Positions 1-26,254 of a stretch of 64,000 nt of DNA are shown here, in pieces. Numbering within the stretch: the stretch's first letter is position 1; each line of letters opens with the position of its first letter. Location: the NCBI GenBank assembly GCA_013399115.1, contig VXAA01003392.1, forward strand, positions 159,560 through 223,559. The letters run 5' to 3'. Under the pieces are notes generated by a model, which ran no database searches, had not been told where the DNA came from, and saw only the letters and a program-made list of their open reading frames with translations. This DNA is from Anseranas semipalmata (taxonomy: Eukaryota > Chordata > Aves > Anseriformes > Anseranatidae). The position numbers and the translations under genes are program-made.

Positions 1-1
1 C

Positions 2-169
2 CATGAATGGGTTTCAAAACCTGTGTCGCACACAGAATATCAAGAGTTCATGACTCCAGCATCTGTGGAAGCTGATATACCAGAGGATCCCTTCTTAGAT
101 CCTTTTACAGCACTGAAAACTATCAGAACCAGCAGAAAGTGTTCTCCACAACCGTTGAGCACCGCTTAA
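2..169 (+). CDS. Possible C-terminal coding segment of an unidentified gene (partial)
   Basis: Reading the plus strand from base 2 gives 55 sense codons and then TAA at 167-169. The peptide is fairly protein-like, with an acidic-aromatic patch (EDPFLDPF) and a basic tail near the end, but I do not recognise a family. The frame is open to the left edge, so this could be the last exon of a gene that starts outside the window. It could also be a retrocopy or pseudogene lying inside SLC17A8 intron 3, or a chance open frame; chance is realistic at this length. No poly(A) signal with a poly(A) tract follows closely, which argues mildly against a recent retrocopy. Confidence is low. Confidence 0.22.
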   Translation, partial: HEWVSKPVSHTEYQEFMTPASVEADIPEDPFLDPFTALKTIRTSRKCSPQPLSTA

Positions 170-13798
<13,629 letters not shown>

Positions 13799-13984
13799 TT
13801 TGTCTTTCCTCTTCAGTAAATCCCTTATGTTAACAAGCATCCACTTCTGCTGTCATATTTCCTGATGCCAGACTCAGGAGTCTGTGCTGGTCCCCTTGGT
13901 GACCTCTGCAAATAACAACCAGTTGCTCAAGAAAGGAGCATGGAGAAAAGAAAAAAAAAATCAGACCAGATCTTCCCAAGCCAG

Positions 13985-14340
13985 CAAGCCAGTCAGGAAG
14001 AGCCCTGGCGTGAAACCCCCGGGAAGCGCTCAGGGACTCGGCCACGCACTCGCTGCAGCTCTGCCGCGCATCCCTGCGGGGTCGGGTACCCGCAGGCAGG
14101 CGGCCGGTCCAGCGGCTGCAGCTGGCGAGCGGGCGATGCTGCCGAGGGCTGGTGTCCCTGGGCAGGATGCTGCTGCTGCACCACGGGCGGACTCAGGCTG
14201 CCTCGCCGGGGCTCGTCCTCCGTGCCTGCCTCCCTCCTGCCTCCCCTCCTCTCCTCTGCCACACCGAGATCCGTGCGAGGTGGTGCTATAGTAACGGACA
14301 CAATACCTGTCCTCCGGCCACGCCGCTTCGTTAACAGGGC
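13985..14340. promoter_or_regulatory. CpG-rich island, likely SLC17A8 promoter and 5' UTR
   Basis: This block is sharply richer in G+C and in CpG than its surroundings, with many CG steps (for example around gcgctcagggactcggccacgc and cgggcgatgctgccg). It begins about 190 bp upstream of the SLC17A8 start codon. A CpG-rich block directly 5' of the first coding exon is the usual place for a vertebrate promoter. The transcription start cannot be fixed from sequence alone. G+C-rich DNA of lower CpG content continues intermittently to about 15.8 kb. Confidence 0.65.
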
Positions 14341-15421
14341 CTCATCTGTGCCAAGGGCAAGAAGTTTATTAAACATTCACGAGTCCTTTCTGCAGGAAGG
14401 GGAATGCAGGCTGCAGCTCCCGTTCGCTATTTGCCCCTGCCCCCTGCACCTGCTGGTGTGGGCCCATGACCCGCTTCCCAGCCCCGGCATTTGTCACTGG
14501 TGCTGCTGGGCCCTTGGGCAGGCGGACAGAGAGGTGCATTGGTGCGATGCTGTTTGAGCAAGCAACGAAAGTGGCTGTAAATTAAATGCATCGTGTTTTC
14601 AAAATACAAAGTGGTCGAAAGAGGCGAACCATTCCAACTCAGCATGAATTCATGGTGACAACACACCTTTCCTAGCACAGAATAGAAGCATTTGATGGAA
14701 ACTGCTGTGGAAATGCAGCTTCATCAAGCCTGCGTGTTGGCTGGAGTCAAATGAACAAAGGCCTCACTTATCAGGTTTGGGTTGTGGAAGCAAAAAAAAA
14801 AAAGAGAGAGAGATTTCCCATTTCAGATTAGCTTTGGGCTCCTGTCAGCAATTCCAGCTTCCCTGGCTGGAGGGGAAGGCAGAAACCACCCTGGCTGTTA
14901 GAAAACTGGAACGCTTTATGTTCCCCACCTTCCCCAAGGAGGGTTGCATCCGGAGCCTGTCAGGCCACCAGCAGGCAGGGAAGAGGAGGGAGCAGCCCCT
15001 GCAGGACCCTTATTCCCGCTCCGCCACCGGCTGCCACCGGCTTGGGCTCCCCTCCCTCCTGGTGCAGTCTGGGGAGAGAGAAGGACGAAGAAAAAGAGAA
15101 ACAAGTTCCTCTGGAGAACAAACCGGATCCTGGCTGTTTTCAGCTGCCTCAGGGCGCTTCCAGGCTCCAAGTCTGGGTGACTGAACTGATGTAAATCTGG
15201 GCCAAAGCCGAGTAAGGACTATCCTCCCCTCCACTTGTCCCCTGGCACCCAGCATGGGCCACCAGCCCCTGGGTTTTAGATGTCACTGCAGTACAAATAC
15301 CAAATGTCTGGATCATCCCAGATCCACTGTGAGGAAAGGGATATTGGGGAAAACACTTGCTCATGGCTGGGAGAGCAAGGCCTGCACTGAAATCCTTTTT
15401 TCCAAGTATAAATACAAATAT

Positions 15422-15455
15422 AGGAGAGGAGAGGAGAGGAGAGGAGAGGAGAGGG
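15422..15455. repeat. (GGAGA)n pentanucleotide microsatellite
   Basis: About six perfect GGAGA units lie in a purine-only run on the plus strand. It sits about 1.6 kb upstream of the SLC17A8 start codon, in G+C-rich DNA. Confidence 0.95.
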
Positions 15456-18400
15456 CTTGGGCACTGAGGAAGCTTTGCTTGGCTGGAGTCTCTTGCTGCA
15501 GAACTGGTTATTGTTTCTTTCTCCCTTTTGAATAATTCACGTGCTGTGCAGCAGCATTGGAAAACTCCAGGCTCAGCACAGGTAACCCGCGCGTTGGCCT
15601 CACAGACAGCCCTCTTGTAGCGAACGCGAGGGCAGCGAGGGCTGCTAGGCCACCTCCCAGCACCCACCCGTGCACCTTGAAGCCTCCCCATGGCATGGCA
15701 GCACCACAGCCTGCACTCAGCAGTTACACCTCCTCCTTCTCCTCTTCCTCCCTTTCCTCCTCACGCTGCTCACCATCACCACAGCTGAGCCAGGGGAGGG
15801 AATTCCTGCTGTTCTCCCACTCCAGACACTAGCCGTGTTGCTCCCCAGGCACTGGGACATGCTGACAGACCAGCAAGGCCACTGCTGTGGGAGGGAGCCC
15901 AGGCCCAATACAATCACATGCGCACAGCAAAAATGCGTGTCCGGTTTTCAAAGGGCACCCAGAAAACAAACACTAGCAGGCTAATCGCCAAACAGCCAAG
16001 GTACAAGTACTTGTATGGATATACACACGTAGAAGCATGTAATGAAATTGTCTTGTATTTCAGCAAATATCTATTCGCTAACATTTGGGATCGTATGGGG
16101 CAGCTGGACACCCAAAACCATGTAAGAACCCAGCTCCAAACTGGAAATGGTGCAAATTGCAGTGCAAGGAATCTGCCTCGAAAAACTGGGGGCTCAGCTT
16201 GGAAAACTGTGTTCAACATCCATCTCTCCCAGCAGCTGTAGAGCGGAAGCATTTAATTTGCCCTTCCATCTGGTCTTCTGGTCCTGCTTCAATTAAAGAG
16301 ACAACAGAGCATGCACCAGAAAGGATCTCAAAATGTGATGCTTTGTTCACTTACCCATGCACACAGTAGCTGCATTTAGCGTGAAAGTCTAAGTCCATCC
16401 TTCACGCAGCTGGGAACCCTTCAAGCAGCTCCCCCCGGGATGCGTCCTAGGTGGCACCTGGCTGAGTGCGTTGCCCTCAGGGCTACTGATGCTCTCATTA
16501 GCGATATTGCCCACCTCACCGCCAGCACAACTATCCATTTCTCACAGCGATTTTCACCTCTGCCCCCTCTTAACCCCTTGCAATCCTTCCACTGCCTTCA
16601 GTTCTGCTGTGCCACAGCAGTGGCCCCATTTGAAATACACTGACCTTTTCCCTGAGGCTTAAAGAAAGGGTGTTGCTAACTCCTGCTTCTCTGCGGGGAG
16701 GCTGCTTGACAGGAGCAGCGCTGCTTCTCCGCTTCCCCCTCCGCAGGTTCACCAGGTGGCAAAACGCCTGGCCCCAAGCAGCTGCTGCTGGATGAGGCGA
16801 TGGCAACCCCTCAGCAGCTAATCCCTGTAGGCGTTTTGGAGTGTCAGCTGAGGAAATCTCTTGTCTTCCTTACAATTGCCAACAGGATAGCCCTGCTGGC
16901 CCCAGCTGTCATTATTCCTACTTTTTTTTTTTTTTTCCTGATTTAACCCTATGCCTTAATTTTCTTTTGCAGAAATTAAATTACCCATCCGTGATTCTCC
17001 TTCAGACATCTCCTACCTTCTGAAAGCACATTGTAATATATCACCATAAATATCGGCTTTTCACTGTTTGCAAGCTGGAAACTAAGTCCAAGATACTGCA
17101 CAATTTAGGCCTGCACTTGCAAAGAAATATTTTGCAAAATTAAAACTACTTCTGGCTCAGACAACTTGCAGTTATAGCTGAAACTACAGACTCATGTTCC
17201 CAAAGGCCTCTAGTCAGGCTGTATTAAAACTGTATTTTAGAGCCAATATGGACATAATGCCAGCATGCAGACAGCCACCGCTGAGGGCTCACATGCTATC
17301 ATTACTTTGGATGCTCAAGAATGAAATGAGTTGTAAGAAAATTCGGACACTGATCAAGTGCACACATAGGAGATGCACCATTCTAACCCAAATGGTGCAT
17401 TGAAGACACGTGGCTGGATTCAGCTTGGCAGCATTCCCCTCAAGAATGCTAGGCATGAAGATGTCAGAGCTAGCAATAAACATAACTCTCAGCTGTAAGA
17501 ATAATTTGTACATGTGTAAGTAAGTGTACACCTGGTGACTACCAACTTTGTTACAGTTAATTCTTTTGTTGAAAAGCCTAGAAAAATCATCTCTATACTA
17601 CTTCTGCTGTCGATTCCTCAAAATAATATTTGAGGTAAAGTCTGTCATGTTTAAGGGGAGAATGTTGTTACTGGTTTCAATGCAGGCTGGATAGCATACA
17701 CATTTCACATGCAGGCACCATTTTAAACAGCGTGCTTCTGTTTACTATGGTCCCTGACATGACCGTGCAGGCAGCTGCTTCTTCTAATGCTCTTAAAACA
17801 GAATAACTTGAGCTCTTTACGAATATTTAATCATCATAGTCACCCTTGCCATGACAATAAGACCCTAGGAAAGTTGATTCAACCTTTTGGTGTCTCTGCT
17901 AAATTAGCATACAACTCCTTCACTTCACAGTGCGTGGTCAACCTTGACCAAGGCTGCTGGGGTCCTCCGATGGAACTGCACGCAAGTGCAAGGCATAGCA
18001 CAGCCTGGGCAGTCCCGGGCAGACTAGAATAAAACTGCTAGTTTTTAATCAGTTTCTGCTCAGTTTTAGGCCGTGTGATCACATCCCCGGCGCTTGTGAG
18101 CTGCTTATCGGATCACTCGTTATTCCTTTGGAGGAACATCCCTTTGGTAAAGCTGGTTACATCTAAAGCAAAGTGAGTTTGACAATGCTTTTGCACAGAC
18201 AAGACCTTTGTAAAAGCTGTCTCATAGATTTGTTGGTATTTTTTCAAGTGTGTGCTATCCTACTGCTTATTTTTTATAAAACATAGCAACTTAGGATCTT
18301 GGAAATTTCTACGCCTGTAAGAAGTGTTGAAAATGGCTCAGAAGTTATGAGGAGACACAGAATGATTGCATCTGCTCTGTATTGGTAGGATATAAAGCTA

Positions 18401-21400
18401 AAAATCACATTTGGGGCCCCAAGAAATCACAAGATTATAGCTTAGAAAGGATGAGAGCTCTTCTCTAAATGGATTTATTTTGTCTTCCTCCCTTCTGAAG
18501 TTTCAGGGAGAATTAAAGTCATTCAAAGCTGAAATTGTCAATTCACCTCAGGAGGCAGAGCATTAAATAAGACAAATAAAAATCTCACAGTGAGAGACAG
18601 GAGTTGTAATTTTGTGCTTCTCCAGAGACCAGGGCACCGAGCACAAGGAACAAAAATGCTCGCGACTCCTGCCAATGGTCAGCTTCTTCAGCAGAGGAGA
18701 CTGCAGCAGCCTCAGCTTTCTCCTGAAACCCATTATTTCCAAAGAAAAAATGTCAGCTGTGAATTTTATGAGAGAGTCTCTTTCAGCCATTATATTTCCA
18801 ACAGAAATCACAACTACAGGTACAGTAAATAAAACCACAGAAGAGAACACATTTAGACATGTTGCAGAAGTGGCTGTATAATAGATAAGCATGAACGAAG
18901 ATCGTTTTGTTCATCACGTGACTGAGTCTCAACCCCCCGGAGCCTGAAAGCTAACCTAAGTGATAACACTTTTCAAATCACAAACCTTGTCACAGCATCT
19001 TTCTGGAGCCTGCGCCAGCTCCATGCTCCCTGGAAACATGAGATTATCAGGACCCATCGGTGTATGAGCTTGGGATTCAGAGGTTAACATCAGGGTTCGC
19101 AGGCAAGTTTCCATTGATCCTATTACCTTCTCAGAGGAGTTTCTTCCAGTGCTTTGCACGTGTGGTCTACACAAAGGACAAACACTTCTTATCAGACAAA
19201 CTCTGGGGTGAAACCATTCCTCCCTATGTATTTCTCCATACTACCTGGTGTACTGGAGACCCTATTTCTGCTGGCATCCCTGAGAGTCACTGTAACGTTA
19301 CATAAACGAAGGGTAATATAGATGTTCAGCCTTCATAGTCTACAGCATCTGATGTCAAAGATAAATGGGGTGACTTGGGATCCCATGTTAGACAAGGATT
19401 TGGCATAAATGATCGAAATGGTCCTTCAGGTTTTGAAGTGTATGGCCTTACTATCTCTGTACTTTTTCTCCATAAAGGAAGATGGATTTAAAGACTTCAG
19501 GATTCTGTTTTTTATTTCACCATTTGTGAGTCCTTTCCTGGCATGTCAAAATGCCGTGTGTTGAGTCAGCCCAAATCAGATGTTCAGATGCCATGTTTAT
19601 TTCCCTGATGTCCATGGGACAAATGGCATTAATTTCAAATGGTTAAAATCATCTTTAGTTTCTTGTTTCTACTTCCTGAGCAGGTAGCTGATACCAAAAA
19701 TGTTTGATCGCAGTTGGCTGAGAAGTAAAAATAGAGACTGCTAGGATGCTAACAGCTAATAAAATAATAAAAGAAACAGGAAGTCTTATTTATAGTTTCC
19801 CTTACTGGAAACTGCTAATTGAATGGTAATTTCTTACACAGTAGGTAGGAGGGCTTTTTAAAGCATTTCTGTGTGGAAGGTATCAGGTAAAGGAAAAGGA
19901 CAGAGCTTCTACATCATTTTAAAAGGCACAAAATTTTTTCTCTTTTTTTTCCTCTTTTTTCTCTTTTCTGCAGATATACTTAATGCTAGAAAACCTTTTT
20001 TAATTTTCAATTTCATAGAAGTAAATACGTTTAGCATGAACATCAACAGAAGCCCTAACAAGGTCAAAAAAAAGTTCCAGATATACAGCCATTTACCACT
20101 GTGCAAAAGGTAACCTGCTAGATGTGGCTAACTTTGCAAACACTCTTTACTGTTCTCCCCAAAGCAAATAGGTCTAACTGCTAAGAAAGGGTGACAATGT
20201 GCCTAAGAGAAAACAACAACAAAAAGTTGGTGTATTGAACGTAATGATTTCTGTGCATACATAAAAATACGCTATGATTCAAAAAAAAAAAAAGGCATTT
20301 TTTATTTCACAAAACAATAGAACACAATAACTTGTAGCTGGATAAGAACATTTCTATAATGTTTGTGATTTATTTGAAAGTCACTTAGGTTATAGTGACA
20401 CCTTATGGTAGCTTTATTATATTTTGCAGATCGTTTGGAATGTTAAGATCTCTTACAACTTGTTAAAGCCTGTCATTGTCAGTGAGGAAGTGCTTTGATG
20501 TTTTTAGAAAGCCTTTTCCTATAAGTTACTCAAAACCTCAAAAACGTCTGTTTTCCCCTTCACCTTTACTATGAAAATAGATTTCTAAAGATGCATAGTC
20601 TTTGGTATTGTCTTCTGTTTAATAGATTATCTATGCCAGGCATGCGTGCTATTCAACATTACCTATGGCAAATACAGGCTGTTACTGGGCTGATTCACCA
20701 AATTCTGTCATGTAGTTCATTGTGTTCCTCTAATCCCAGATCTGAACTCTTTCAAAGAAAACATCATGAGAGAAGCTAACAAAAACATTCTTCCCCTTTA
20801 AATGCTGTTGAAAACCAGACCTCTAGAATACATAAATATCAAAACCAGCAACTATTTATGAAGAAATACAGTTGATCAAAACCAGAAACTCATATCACAT
20901 CATTTAAGCATTTAAACGTGAATCTAAATGCCATGTTAGCTTGAAATAATGATCTAAAGAAGAATTACATTGAAGTGAAGAATTAAAAAACAAAGGACAT
21001 CTTATGAAGAGTATTTTATTATAAATACATTAAGTATTTTCTTGGACCCAGTAACTTCAGCAGTCTGGACCACACAGGCAATCAAAATACATAATCATGA
21101 CATCTCTTTTCCTCTGTGAATATCAGCATTTATAAAATCTGCCTTCCTGGGGCTCTCTCTTCCATGAATTTTCTAGTGTTAATAGGAACTATCTCGCTCT
21201 ACAGCCCTTCCCTCACTTGAAGTGTGAAATCGGTCCTTCTAATGATTTCAGTAAAACTTATATGAATTCCTTACCTTTAATATTTTAATCATACTCTCAT
21301 CAAACAAGGATTGAAACTGGGAAATAGATTCAAAGCTGCAAAGGGCTGAGAGGTAATGAGGGAGAAGGATGACTGAACAGTCACATTAGTCTTAAAAACA

Positions 21401-24400
21401 GCTTAAACTCTACAGGTGCTAGTTTCCTTGGGAGGGGAAGTTGTGTTTATGCTGAACTGCAGATAGGGCTTATTTATCCTACAATATAAAATAAGCTCCA
21501 GAGTAACTTTTATGTAGCCCTGTTCAAACAAGCAAAAAAAACCAAGCCCTGTTAGCAAAACAAGTCTGTTTAATATTTTAAGTGCTGACAACCTATGCCA
21601 ATGACTAAATGTAGCATCCTTACAGTCTATAAATTAAAAAAATCCAAAGTGCTTTTGCCAGACTTTTAAAGATATTCATGTTGCTGAACTAGCTGAAATC
21701 CTTGGCTCAGAACCTAGCACCAACTGCAATTTTTTTTATTATTTATTTTTTTAAGTGGAAAGAATAACATTTCTATGTCTGTTTAAATACACTGTTTTTT
21801 CAAAATTAAGAAGCTGTGCAACACTGAAGAAGTGAAAACTTCTCTCCCTTCACAACGAATGAAGAAGAATAAATAAAGAAGAACTGAAGAACGCGATTCA
21901 TCAACTTCAGCATCCTGGAGGACATGGTGACCAGTTAGTCGCTGTTCAGGACAACACTATTACTATTACTTTTGTTCAAATAAATTTGTTTTAAAACACA
22001 GATTTAATAAAGTTACTTTTTTATGCATCTATTCTCTATCCAATAGTATTTTACATACAGAATTATTTTACCCATCTTTCACCAGAAAACACCTATTACA
22101 GTAAATCAGGAAAAAGAAAATGAGTAATTTATTCAGCTTTCTAATCACAAGCATTCTGTTGGAAATGGCTACTTTGTTAGATTGAAATAAACATGCAGAA
22201 ATGACACATTCCAGTAAGTGTTATGGTTGAATTAAATCTGAGCTCAAGCAGCTGCCCTTCAGCAAGTGTAGCTGCCAGAACCAGTTAAGCTCTTTCATGG
22301 GACAGTAGCAGCCAGCAACCTACAGACAGGCAGTTGAGGGATTTTATCAGAACAGGGTGTTGTGGACCTGTTTCAGAGAAAACAGGGCCATGCTGACAAG
22401 GCTGGCACTAGATATTCTGTCATTTTAGCAGATGATAGTTACCACTCTCCTTTCTTCTTTGTTTCAGACACTCCCCGAAATTTGCTTTTTGCTCTGAACA
22501 GTTGCTGTATCAGGATCTGAATTCAGGAATCCTCTGGATCACATACCTGTAGCCACCTTTAACATTTCTCCTTCAGTCTCACACTGCCCATAGAAAAAGC
22601 AGCAAAAGAAACCCCCGCCACTCACCAGCCACCTCCATCTCACAGCCTGGTATTTTGCCCAAGCAGAACAGTCGAGTGAAACCATTAAAAGGCTCAGGTC
22701 AGGTTCCCTTCTGCTGCCCTCCACAGCAAAGCAACGACCTCCAGCTGAAGAGCAACAGGCACAAAGTTAAGTGTGCCACTGTTCTAAATTCAGCATTCTC
22801 CATCAAGCATCACCAGAAAAAAATTGTTGGAGCGCTCAGATTTTTGTTGCCCTTCTACCACTTTACACAACCATGTGCTGCCCAGGAGCATTCACATAGG
22901 AAAGAAAAATGAAGAGAGAGGAGCTACAAGGGATGGTTGCATCAGAAAGGGCCTGGAAAAGTAGCAGGAACAGTCCTCAGAAAAATTCTGATGACAGAGG
23001 TGATACACAGGGAACTGAGTTGGCAATTATGTGTGAAGATCCCTCCAATTATTTAGTTTCTCCAGTGTACAAGAAATCAAGGCTTCGTACCATCTTTGTC
23101 ATGAAAAGGACAATAAAGAAGCACCTCCTAACCAGCAGCCAGTTAATGATCTGATCGGCATAAGTAACATTTATCATACTTGCTTAATCAAAGAGCTTAA
23201 ACCTTGTGGTTCTGGTTTGCAAAATGTGGCATAAACTATAATTTAAAGGTGAAATTTCATTGAAATCTATTTCTTGAAATGGTTGTCAATCAGTAAGAAG
23301 CAAGCCATGATCTCTTTAGGAAACATAAAGCACATGCACAAACTACGAAAAACTCAGCTCGTTTTAAACAGTCTCCTGCTTGCCAAGTTAAATGCTAAAA
23401 TCCCAAATAGTCAATAATTGAATCCCACAGAGGATAACAATGAAAATACATCAGTACTTTATTTTGAAATCACTCAGATTGCAGAAATGGCATTTAGCAT
23501 CTAGGAGGTCACAAATCCACACCAAAAACTATTTATGTAGCTAGTTTTATACAACAGATCAAGGCTTTGAGCACGGCTGCCTTATTGGGAACTCACCCAA
23601 CCCATCAAAGTTGTATGTAGTCTGTTCCAAATATTTTATACACACGCACACAAACACACATACATATTTTTCCTATTTTGCAACCAAGTAAAGTCAGTGT
23701 TTCTAACATAAGGCTTTTCAGGGGAAGGCTACCTTTAAGATTCCTGTTTAACAATAAAGTACGAAAATTGCATTTTCAATGTCATTTTATTTTTCCTGAC
23801 CTTCTTGCCCTGATTTTGTAAGATATAATTGTTGTAAGACACAATTATTTTTAGCAAATCTCACAAAAATCTATCTGGTGCTGTGCTGGACAGATTGTTT
23901 AGATAAAAGTTTGTTGTTCTAGTTACAGATGTATCTGATGGCTTTTTCAGCATTTTTGCTTATTTGCACTTACTTGAGGTTACTTCTGTGACTTTGGCAA
24001 AGCATTTACAGCTTTGGTGCCGTAGGTAAGCATCTATTTTATCACTGTGGCAGAGGCAGAAATCTCTTTTCTAGTTTTTTTGAGTTCTCTTTAGCATTTG
24101 TTTTTTTTTTTGCTGTTGGGAAAGTAAGCCAGTTACTCCTCCTTGTGGTACCTGGTTCTTAATACACCTGCTGGAAAGCAAACTCTCCAAGTTTTGGTTT
24201 TGTTTACTCTTACAGAGACTTACGCTAGCATGAAGCAGACACAGACAACAACCCCTGCCTGTGTAGTAACTGACACAATCAGCTTCCAACACCAAAGCAC
24301 TCAGTTTTCAGGCCAATGATAATAATGTTTTTATTGATGCATGAGGAGTGGAGCTTTTCCTTTGATTATCCTTGATTTTAATGACTAATTACTGCAGAGC

Positions 24401-24663
24401 AGTGTAAAACCTAGTCTTCTGAATGTTCTGCAAAAGGTCACTCATGATGCACTTTAAGAAATTCCACTCAAAAGGCCAAATAATGATTAAGGCACAAGTA
24501 AAAAGCCTGACCAAAAACCTTCAAAAATTGGTAAGTAGATACAGGCAGGACATTCAATCTCTACCATTTCTACATTCCAAGTTGTTCCATGTCCACAACT
24601 GGCTTACTTTGCAGTAATAAACTGTATTAGAGCCATAATAATATAGCTCATAGGCAGATGTCC

Positions 24664-24674
24664 GGGGGGGGGGG
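24664..24674. repeat. Poly(G) run, 11 bases
   Basis: Uninterrupted run of 11 G on the plus strand in otherwise AT-rich intergenic DNA. Its length is prone to sequencing error. Confidence 0.9.
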
Positions 24675-26248
24675 AGGCTTTTAAAACAATAACTATAGTT
24701 TAACTCTTAAATTAATGTTTAAAATACACTGTAAATTACTTGAAAGCTTCCAGATAACTAGTATTTATTTAGCTGCTCTTGGGTTTGTGCACAGGTAAGA
24801 GTTTAATTCTGAATTCCAAACTTTATCAGTTCGGGGAATGTGTTACATAGCAGATTGGAATCCACCTTGTCACCCTAAGAGCCAGCTTTCCCATCTACGG
24901 AGCAACTGCAGTGGTCTCCAGCTGGTGAAGCGAGTGCAGTGAGCTTCAGAGATTCAGGACAAAAGTGCATTTGCATTAGCAATGGGAAAAGAACATCAAG
25001 TGAACCATGTATTTTTGCCTAACTCCTGACAAATAGCTCATTTCCTACACCTATTAAGCTGCATTCCTCACAACTGCAAACTTGATAGGGCAACACAGCT
25101 CTATAAACATTGATATAAAAAGGATTAATCTTAAAGCTCTGGTGTACCACATACCCCAAAGGAGGGACCTGAGATACTAAATAAAGGGATGAAGTGGAGA
25201 CATAGTTAGCTGCCAGTACCAAAGTATTCCAGGCAAAGAACAATAAACTGCAAAGTTCTCCAGCTTTTCCTGTTTGAAGTCGTCAGTTATCTGCATTCAT
25301 GAAAGAATGTATGAAATTGTGAATTCCAAGCCACTGCAAACCAACCCAGAACATCCGGATTTCAGCACTTAAGACTTTCCTGCTCGAGAAAAAGGCAACA
25401 GTTACGGATCCTACCAATGCCCAGAAGCAGGGGACAAAGAGAACATCAGCACAGTGAAGGACGCTCAAGTCAGAGATCGGGACCATAGTTTTCATTGCAG
25501 GGTGCATCAAGTGTATCTACCGTACTGAAACTTTACTCTCTTATCTCCTACTATCATTGACTGCAAGCTGGCATATGAGAAGGCTGTCCTCCCTTGATAG
25601 ATACAGCCAGGGTAGGAAGGGGGATGCTGTCATCCCCAGCAAACAAACATGAAGAGGGAATTGGAGTCACCTGCTACCTTTCAACTTCTGCTCGATCCAC
25701 ACATTTCTTCCTTTACTCTTCTCTCTCATACCAACTCCAGCCAAGGATGATGCTTCTAAGCAGATCTGATCTTAGATGTCTCATACTTAATCAATTTATG
25801 CCATACACAGAACCGAGCACTAGCTTCCTTCAAAGTGCTGGCAAACTCATGAGCCTAACAAAGCAGCATATCATGAAACCTAGGTTCAGAACAAGGGCTG
25901 GTTTCTGGGAAATGAACAATGAAAATGCAAACTGAGATCACTATGCGGCATCAGAAACCCAGATTCCGACACAGTGTGCTTTCAGAAAAAGCAAATGCTG
26001 ATTTTAGAGATATCTAGTATGTCAGTTTTCCCCCACAACTTCCATTCTTTTGTAAGGGAAATATATGACCACATTTCACAGCAACCACTTGTGGACAGCA
26101 ACCGCTACAAGAAATAAACTCGAAATTATATTGTATAAACTATGTTTCAAAACAAAACATAAAGTGATAAAGTTTTCCACACAAGTTACTATTTTATAGA
26201 AATTTTTAAATAAAATTATCTTCCAACACAAAAAATATGAAAAGTTCA

Positions 26249-26254
26249 TTTATT
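26249..26254 (-). terminator. SCYL2: Distal poly(A) signal for SCYL2
   Basis: AATAAA on the minus strand, followed after about 15-20 bases by a U/GU-rich element (TTTTTTGTGTTGG). This pairing is the classical cleavage and polyadenylation arrangement. It is the best-placed candidate for the far end of the SCYL2 mRNA. Other AATAAA hexamers on this strand (30422-30427, 30268-30273, 29008-29013) could give shorter 3' ends. Confidence 0.55.

Larger units (their letters stand above)
14341..26229. other. Intergenic region between SLC17A8 and SCYL2
   Basis: About 12 kb separates the SLC17A8 promoter from the SCYL2 3' end. The first 1.5 kb is G+C-rich; the rest is AT-rich and unremarkable. Many open frames occur in the G+C-rich part on both strands, but they overlap each other, have low-complexity proline/serine/arginine composition and match no family I know, so none is called a gene. 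Short simple repeats are present (GGAGA near 15.4 kb, a G11 run at 24,664). Distal control elements for the neuronal SLC17A8 gene could lie here, but none can be pointed to. Confidence 0.6.

Noticed and set aside
13940..14557. 205-codon open frame on the plus strand, with further overlapping frames on both strands at 13.8-14.6 kb
   Set aside because: Frames overlap each other inside a CpG-rich block, where stop codons are rare. The peptides are Arg/Ser/Pro/Gly low complexity with no family resemblance.
15149..15691. 180-codon minus-strand open frame
   Set aside because: It overlaps a GGAGA microsatellite (giving LLSSPLLSSP repeats), lies in G+C-rich DNA and shows no domain.
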